The notes below the pieces were generated by a model, which made no database searches, had not been told where the DNA came from, and was given only the letters and a program-made list of their open reading frames with translations. 20,592 nt of DNA from an uncultured Planctomycetaceae bacterium. Lineage in GTDB: Bacteria; Planctomycetota; Planctomycetia; Pirellulales; Pirellulaceae. Of this stretch, positions 15,237 to 20,592 are shown piece by piece; within the stretch, counting starts at the first letter, position 1, and every line of letters begins with the position of its first letter. The translations under genes were made by a program, and so were the position numbers. The stretch covers positions 1 through 20,592 of the forward strand of contig CALBTA010000349.1 of assembly GCA_937967755.1 (NCBI GenBank). The letters are read 5' to 3'.

Positions 15237-15564
15237 ATTGTTCTTCCCGCCGAATACCCCAGACCCATAGCCCGTAGAGCGAATAACCCGCGAGGGCGAG
15301 CTTCGACAGCAGTAGCCAGGAGAAACCCTGGATGAATAGCATCAATATGCCGCCGAGCGTGGCGATTCCGATGTAGATCATCAGCGGGATGGCGACCCAT
15401 TTCAGGTCGAACCAGACCAACAGCGAAAACAGCGCGAGCGACGCGTATAGCAACCCGAAGACGACCGCCCCTTCTGAAAAGTTGACATAAGCCAAGAACC
15501 CGCCGGCCAGCAGCCAAAGCGGCGTCAGCCAGGTTAAATCGCCGCCGGGGTTTTTGAATTGCAT
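15235..15564 (-). CDS. Small membrane protein of unknown function
   Basis: A 109-residue protein (MQFKNPGGDLTWLTPLWLLA) with about four hydrophobic helices: WLTPLWLLAGGFLAYV, VFGLLYASLALFSLLVWF, VAIPLMIYIGIATLGGILML and a last one ending YSLYGLWVWGI. The tail is charged (RREEQ). It is the third gene of a minus-strand row behind the GldF-GldG fusion and the DUF4340 gene (49-bp gap), so it may share their transcript. Its ribosome site is poor. Its TAG stop uses the last two bases of the tRNA-derived repeat, so the integration boundary lies exactly at the gene's end. I do not recognise a family. Confidence 0.75.
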   Translation of the reverse strand: MQFKNPGGDLTWLTPLWLLAGGFLAYVNFSEGAVVFGLLYASLALFSLLVWFDLKWVAIPLMIYIGIATLGGILMLFIQGFSWLLLSKLALAGYSLYGLWVWGIRREEQ

Positions 15565-15613
15565 GCGTTAGTGCCGGAAGTCTTGTGGGCGAATGGCACC
15601 CGGGCAAGGCCGC

Positions 15614-17347
15614 CTACATATCATCTTCGCCCGGTGCCGGCGGCAGTTCGTCGAGGTCTTTTAGTTCATCCAGGCCGAAGGATGAATCTTCTTTCTCTTG
15701 AATGACGTCGAAACGGCCCAGGCGGATTTGCTTGTACTCATCTTCCGAAACGACGTAGTACCAGTTGGCGAACCGCTGGTTCAATTCGGCGACTTTCGCC
15801 TCGGCGGCGGCGCGCTTCTTGACGAGCGGATCTTCTTCAGCCGGCGGGCCGGTCGATTCTTCGCCAGTGGGTGGAACCGGGTCCGGCGGCATTGGCGTTT
15901 CATCATCGGTAGTCGTCGTGTCGCTTCCATCCGCGTTTTCTCCTTCGCCGGATTCGTCGGAACCCTCATCATCCGCCGAAGCATCCGTTTCATCACCGCT
16001 TGCGGCTTCGCCGGAATCCGCTTCCGCTTCACCCTCGCCGGAATCCTCTTCGGCTCCGCCGCCCGCGTTCCCTTCTTCACCGGTTTGCCCGCCAGCGCCC
16101 AAAGGCGGGCCGGGGAAGTCGACATTCGGCGGGGTCGATGGGTCTTCCATTTCCTCCGCGACCATTTGTTCCTCAGCCACCTTGGCGGAGACCAAAAGGT
16201 AGCGCGTCAATTTCGAGCCGTCGGAATCCTCGTCCCGCTCGACGCCGGCTTCGCGGCCGAAGCGCAGGATGTATTCAATCCCTTCCTCGGTTTGCACGCG
16301 AACTTCGCCATCGCTGGAGAGCAGTTCGCCCCGCATCGGGTAGAAGCCCTTTTCCGCCAGCAGCGGACCGACGGCCGGGTCGTTGATCAAATCGTCGTCC
16401 GACTTCACGCCCCCGACGATTTCCTTCGGCTTCGCCTCGACGTTGACGATTTTCAGGTTGTCAACGGCTCGCTTCAGCGCGTCGAGCTTCTCGCCGTTCA
16501 GTTCTTCATCCTCGGTCAGCTCCGAAGGGGCCAGGCGGTTGCCGCGCCGCTCGACCATGTCGGAGAAGACCCACTGCGAATCTTTGTTATCCCAATTGGT
16601 GGAGAGTTCGAACCGCGGCTCGTACAGCACCGCCTCGCGGGGGCGGCCGTCGGGGCCTTGGACTTGGGCGAGGTGAACGTTGTAGTCCTTGATGGTGACG
16701 CGGCGGATGTCTCCGCTGTTGATGTTCAACAAATCCGACGCGATCCAATCGGCGAAGTCTGACTTCAAGTCGTCGGACGAGATCGCCGCGGTATAGACGG
16801 TCGGTTCGTTCGCCTTGCGGACGAACCGCTTCGCTTGCCCGCTCTGGTCGTCGCGAACTTCCTTGCCGACGATCAATTCGGCAAGCTTCTTGCCTCCGGC
16901 ATCCTGCAAACCGACCAGCATGCCGATGTCCTCCGCGTCGGCTTCCTTCACCGCGTCGCCCACGGGCGAAACGACCCCGTACAACCCGTGGTCCCCGGTC
17001 AATTCGCTGGCCACGTCGATCACTTCCAGATCGATCAGCTTGAGCGCGACGTTTTGAATGCGATCCTTGGCATCGGTCGCATCTGCCGGGTAGTCGTTGT
17101 GCGAAGCCAGCACCCACTGCTCGCCATCACGGCGGACGGTCAGTTCCACCGCCTTGCTTTGATCGGGGTCGAAGCGGGCGATGTGCAGCGCGTCGGCCGC
17201 GGTGGCGTCCTTTAGCTCTTCAGCGAACAACCGGTCGCCCGACTTTTGTTGCACTGGTTCAAACGATTTGGGGCGCAGGGCGAATGCCGCGATCGCCACC
17301 ACAGCGGCGATTCCCGCGAAGATCAGCGTCTTTGTCAGTTCGTTCAT
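15614..17347 (-). CDS. DUF4340 domain protein with acidic linker
   Basis: A 577-residue protein with one N-terminal membrane helix (about 8-25, IFAGIAAVVAIAAFAL) and no cleavage site, so it is probably anchored in the inner membrane facing the periplasm. Beta-rich segments typical of DUF4340 follow (VELTVRRDGEQWVLAS, DWIASDLLNINSGDIRRVTI, ELLSSDGEVRVQTEEGIEYI). Residues about 396-509 are an acidic, Gly/Ser/Glu/Asp-rich disordered insert. A helix (VKKRAAAEAKVAELNQRF) and a last folded stretch (NWYYVVSEDEYKQIRLGRFD) come after it. DUF4340 proteins commonly accompany Gld-type ABC genes, as here: the fusion gene ends 70 bp upstream. GGA lies about 8 nt before the ATG, and a small 7-bp hairpin (17367-17383) sits in the leader. 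The molecular function of the family is not known to me. Confidence 0.88.
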   Translation of the reverse strand: MNELTKTLIFAGIAAVVAIAAFALRPKSFEPVQQKSGDRLFAEELKDATAADALHIARFDPDQSKAVELTVRRDGEQWVLASHNDYPADATDAKDRIQNVALKLIDLEVIDVASELTGDHGLYGVVSPVGDAVKEADAEDIGMLVGLQDAGGKKLAELIVGKEVRDDQSGQAKRFVRKANEPTVYTAAISSDDLKSDFADWIASDLLNINSGDIRRVTIKDYNVHLAQVQGPDGRPREAVLYEPRFELSTNWDNKDSQWVFSDMVERRGNRLAPSELTEDEELNGEKLDALKRAVDNLKIVNVEAKPKEIVGGVKSDDDLINDPAVGPLLAEKGFYPMRGELLSSDGEVRVQTEEGIEYILRFGREAGVERDEDSDGSKLTRYLLVSAKVAEEQMVAEEMEDPSTPPNVDFPGPPLGAGGQTGEEGNAGGGAEEDSGEGEAEADSGEAASGDETDASADDEGSDESGEGENADGSDTTTTDDETPMPPDPVPPTGEESTGPPAEEDPLVKKRAAAEAKVAELNQRFANWYYVVSEDEYKQIRLGRFDVIQEKEDSSFGLDELKDLDELPPAPGEDDM

Positions 17348-17417
17348 GATTAGTCCGTGTTCTCACAGCGACGTATCGTCGCTCGTTAAGCGGTTGTGAT
17401 GTTGGTTGAAACTCACA

Positions 17418-20400
17418 CTATCGCCGCCGTTCTTGCGCGACTCCTTGCGATTCGCGCGTCCGCCGGGCCAGGAACACCGCGGCCGCGATCAACAGCGGCG
17501 GAATGGCTGGCATGATCACCGCCATCATTTTGAAGTAGTTTTGAATGCCCCGCTTCTCGATCGCCAGTTCGCGTTCGATGGCGTCGCGCTGCGCGGCAGA
17601 CTGCGATTCGTGCCGCTCCGCCCGGTCTTGCAGACGCAAAGCGTTTTGCTCCTCCTGCATATCGCGTTTGTCTTCCAGTTCGCGAATGACCTTGGTGTCC
17701 AGCGTGCCCTTCTTTTGCGCCTCGGCGATCTCGTCGCTCATCTCTTGAATGATTTCGAGCTGCTTCGCTTGAAATTCGCCGAACTTCTTTTCCAACTCCT
17801 CGATCGACTTCTCTTCCTTCTCTTCCGCCAGATCTTCCGCGGCCCGGCTACGCTCTTCGATCAGTTTCAGCGACGCGTGGTGCGGCGAACGCTTGCGGAT
17901 TTCGACAAAGCGGTCTTCGCCGACCAGGTCGTCGATGATGTTCTGGATGAACACGACGTTTTGAAACTGGAAATTGATCTGGTTGATCGGCTGGTCGCGA
18001 ATCTCGACGAACAGCGACGCCCACATGTCGATATCGGCGACCAGAACGACGTTCACCTCGCCCTCTTTCGGCCCGCTGTCGGCTTCGCCCTCTTCGTCCG
18101 TGGTATCTTCATCGCCCGGCTCGTCGTCGGAATCGTCGTCGACATCATCGTCCGTGTCGCCGCCGAGATTCCCCGTCACCCGTGCAGCCAGTGTATACCG
18201 CTTGCCGGTTTTCAGCCGCGGTTTGAACAGCGGGCGGGTGACGATTTCGATGTCGAGGTATTCTTCCGTCGACTCGGTGTCGCTTTGGCGTTTGATCTCT
18301 TTGATGCCCGGTGAATTGATCTGCCGCAAGTCGAACAGCCCGGTGTCGGTTCCCAGCGTTACCAGCGGGGTGAAGGTCAATTCCTTCGCATTGCCCTGCT
18401 TCCGTTTGGCTTCCTCGAACGCGCCGGGGGTCATGAACAGCACTTCGTGCAGACCGCTGACGATCGGGTCGTCCGGGTTGAACGCATCTTCGGCCCCGCC
18501 GGCATCTCCGCTGGCGAAGACGACGAACGGCGGGATCTCGGGGTTCTTGGGGTAAGGGTTGTACTTCTGCCAGACGATCGGCGTGAACGGTTCCCAAGTG
18601 ACCTTCACCTTGTGCGTGTTCTTCTCAAAGTCGCGCTGCACGTCGTCCGGGTTGGTCGAAACTTCCGGCTTCTTCGCCTTGACCATATAAACACCGAGCA
18701 TATCCCACAGCTGCGAAATCTCGCACTTCGGCTGCGGCCCACGTTGCATGCCCATCATGCCGCCCATCGGGCGTTTCGGTTCGTCGGTGCCGGGGACGGC
18801 GGCCGCACCCTGGCCGCGGAACCAATATGGCAGCGGGTCTTCGAAGATAGCGGTCGGGATGCCAGCTCGGATGGCGTCCATCACGTGCGGCAGTTGGTCC
18901 GGCGTCAGCGACGAAGGCTGGACGACCACCAGCATGTCGATCTCATCCTTATCGACCGGGCCAGGGCTGACATCTTCGACTTCGTACTGCTTGCGAAGTT
19001 CATCCACCAAAAGCTGGGCTTGAATCTGCTGGAACGTCTGCATATTGAATCCGCCGGTGATCTGGGCATCGGTCCGCATCATGCCGATCACCTTGCGCTG
19101 TGAGTCTCTCTTGGCAACCTCGGTCTCTTCGCCTTCCTCACCATTGTCAGTCGCGTCGTCTTTCTCCTTCGGCGTGGCAACCGTCATGACCGAGCGAATT
19201 AGCTCGTACTCAATCGGCGTGCCCGGCCCGAAGAACGGAATCACCACCCGTTCCGGCCCGCTGGTGATGGCGGCGGCCAGGAATACGTCGGCGCTGCTGG
19301 TCGCGCCGTAGGCTTCGTTGGCGACGGGCACAGGCGTGATGCCGTAGCGGTCGCGGGCGGTCTTCGCTTCGTCGCTGAACGGTTCCATCTGATCGTTGAT
19401 CGAAACCTGAATGTCACCGCCGCCGCGCGACTGCAATTCCTTCAGCAGGTTGACCAGGTCGAACTTCGTGCGGATGTAATTTTCCGGCAGCGACTTGCTG
19501 ATGTAGGCCTCGATCTGAATTGGCCGCTCGGTTTCCAAGCCCTCGAGCAGTTCGTAAGTCTTCGGCGAAAGCGACGCGATGCGGGCGCTGGTCAAATCGC
19601 GGCGGATGAAATCGTTGTTGGCGAACAACACAGTCGCGCCGATCCCCAGCACCACCAGCGAGCCAATGCGGGCCAGGTAATGCCCCAACATTGAATGCCC
19701 ATCCTTGCCCCCCAGCCAATGCCGGCGGCCGATCAACACGATGCTGAGATAAATTCCAAACGCCACGATCACGGCGAAATAGGTCACCGACGAAATGCTG
19801 AACACGCCGCGGCCGAAATCCTCGAACATCGACGACATGCCCCACTGCCCAACCGTTTGGGCGAAGCCGGCGTCGGAGATGATCACGTCGGAATATTTCG
19901 CCAGAGCCAGCGGGGCGTTGAACAACGCACCCAAAATGAACCCGACGGTCAAGTTGCTGGTCAAGAACGAAGCGACCATGCCGACCGCCAGCATCGCCAT
20001 GCCCATGAACCAATAGCCGAGGTAAGTGCTGAAGTAGAGGCCCAGATCGACTTCGCCCTTGGCCAGCACGTTCAGCACGGAAAAATTCGCCAGTTGCGAA
20101 AACAGCAGCGACGCGGTGAAGATCGACGCGGCGGCCAGGTATTTGCCCAGCACGATATCGATATCGCCCGCGGGTATCGTCAGCAGCAATTCGTCGGTTC
20201 CCTGCCGGCGTTCCTCAGCCCAAATGTTCATGGTGATGGCCGGAATGAACAGCAGCAAGATCAGCGGAACCCAGAAGTTGAGCTGATCGAGCGTCGCCAT
20301 GTTCGACGCGAAAAAATCATGCGGCCAAAACGCCGCGAACGACGACAGCAGCACAAACAGGCACAAAAACACGTACCCCGTCGGCGTGGTGAAGTAGCTG

Positions 20401-20537
20401 GTGAAGTTGCGCTTCAGCACCGCCCAAGCCGCCTTGCGGTACAGCACCAGCGGAGCCAGCAGCAGGGCGCCCACCAACAGCAGCAGCGCGTCAAAAAACA
20501 AAACCCAAAGCAGTTGTTTGACAAGATCGAGGAACAT
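17418..20537 (-). CDS. GldF-GldG-like fusion: ABC-2 permease joined to Gld auxiliary domain
   Basis: A 1039-residue protein. After an extra N-terminal helix (about 10-32), residues 38-305 form an ABC-2 permease of the GldF type: FTTPTGYVFLCLFVLL, then the family motif NIWAEERRQGTDELLLTIP (104-122), then four more helices. Past a helix at 290-307 comes the GldG/COG3225 periplasmic part, opened by RRDLTSARIASLSPKTYELLEGLE. It contains acidic inserts (KEKDDATDNGEEGEE; DDDVDDDSDDEPGDEDTTDEE), a coiled coil at about 888-1000 and a closing membrane helix at about 1004-1023. The ATPase partner (GldA type) is not in the window and would be expected just upstream, past 20592. Named for gliding in Bacteroidetes, but a gliding role in a planctomycete is not implied. 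It heads a minus-strand operon with DUF4340 and a small membrane protein. Confidence 0.9.
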   Translation of the reverse strand: MFLDLVKQLLWVLFFDALLLLVGALLLAPLVLYRKAAWAVLKRNFTSYFTTPTGYVFLCLFVLLSSFAAFWPHDFFASNMATLDQLNFWVPLILLLFIPAITMNIWAEERRQGTDELLLTIPAGDIDIVLGKYLAAASIFTASLLFSQLANFSVLNVLAKGEVDLGLYFSTYLGYWFMGMAMLAVGMVASFLTSNLTVGFILGALFNAPLALAKYSDVIISDAGFAQTVGQWGMSSMFEDFGRGVFSISSVTYFAVIVAFGIYLSIVLIGRRHWLGGKDGHSMLGHYLARIGSLVVLGIGATVLFANNDFIRRDLTSARIASLSPKTYELLEGLETERPIQIEAYISKSLPENYIRTKFDLVNLLKELQSRGGGDIQVSINDQMEPFSDEAKTARDRYGITPVPVANEAYGATSSADVFLAAAITSGPERVVIPFFGPGTPIEYELIRSVMTVATPKEKDDATDNGEEGEETEVAKRDSQRKVIGMMRTDAQITGGFNMQTFQQIQAQLLVDELRKQYEVEDVSPGPVDKDEIDMLVVVQPSSLTPDQLPHVMDAIRAGIPTAIFEDPLPYWFRGQGAAAVPGTDEPKRPMGGMMGMQRGPQPKCEISQLWDMLGVYMVKAKKPEVSTNPDDVQRDFEKNTHKVKVTWEPFTPIVWQKYNPYPKNPEIPPFVVFASGDAGGAEDAFNPDDPIVSGLHEVLFMTPGAFEEAKRKQGNAKELTFTPLVTLGTDTGLFDLRQINSPGIKEIKRQSDTESTEEYLDIEIVTRPLFKPRLKTGKRYTLAARVTGNLGGDTDDDVDDDSDDEPGDEDTTDEEGEADSGPKEGEVNVVLVADIDMWASLFVEIRDQPINQINFQFQNVVFIQNIIDDLVGEDRFVEIRKRSPHHASLKLIEERSRAAEDLAEEKEEKSIEELEKKFGEFQAKQLEIIQEMSDEIAEAQKKGTLDTKVIRELEDKRDMQEEQNALRLQDRAERHESQSAAQRDAIERELAIEKRGIQNYFKMMAVIMPAIPPLLIAAAVFLARRTRESQGVAQERRR

Positions 20538-20592
20538 GATTCTTGGCGGGGGCTTGTAGTCGCTGTGTGTGATGGTGTATGTCGGGTTTGGG

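Noticed and set aside
15698..16762. Long plus-strand frame opposite the DUF4340 gene
   Set aside because: It is a mirror frame in GC-rich coding sequence. The minus frame has a membrane anchor, a family match and operon context.
17367..17383. 7-bp hairpin AGCGACG-TAT-CGTCGCT in the DUF4340 leader
   Set aside because: It is too short to call an attenuator or terminator, with no T-run. Mentioned only in the gene entry.
1..20592. CRISPR arrays, rRNA, integrase or transposase genes
   Set aside because: I looked for regular direct repeats, rRNA-like stretches and recombinase motifs and saw none in this window.

Overview
The window looks like chromosomal DNA of a planctomycete, probably from the Pirellulales. 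This is inferred from gene content: exported PQQ-like propeller proteins, an FHA-GAF-PP2C phosphatase, and a GldF-GldG fusion next to a DUF4340 protein. High GC and acidic low-complexity linkers agree. No ribosomal or other phylogenetic marker is present, so the placement is tentative.

Left part (1-7731). A minus-strand pair (exported protein 414-947, then a membrane protein running off the left edge at 395) diverges from an exported HEAT-repeat plus six-blade propeller protein (1152-2825). A 64-nt near-perfect palindrome lies between them. A secreted protein with a duplicated Ig-like unit (2917-4431, minus) and a secreted PQQ-like propeller protein (4766-6061, plus) diverge from a 334-bp control region. 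Convergent to the latter is an unrecognised acidic-tailed protein (6139-7731, minus) with internal 22-residue repeats.

Middle part (7886-11563). Plus-strand genes encode a universal stress protein, a zinc-ribbon protein with a possible TerB-like tail, and an isoprenylcysteine-methyltransferase-like membrane protein. Between the last two lies a roughly 100-bp element with 24-bp inverted ends and a nested repeat hairpin; it appears to supply the ribosome-binding site and start codon of the membrane gene. A minus-strand FHA-GAF-PP2C phosphatase follows.

Right part (11796-20537). A tRNA-Gln(CTG) gene is followed by a kinase-fold (APH-like) protein lacking the usual catalytic Asp and Asn, and by an ABC exporter half-transporter. 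Just after the exporter, the last 25 nt of the tRNA region recur (24/25 identical). The two genes therefore lie in a roughly 3.35-kb unit bounded by tRNA-derived direct repeats, as left by site-specific integration, but no integrase is present. Beyond it a minus-strand operon runs inward from the right edge: GldF-GldG fusion, DUF4340 protein, small membrane protein. The last gene ends inside the displaced tRNA fragment, which suggests the pre-insertion layout. This tRNA-bounded unit is the best candidate for something undescribed.
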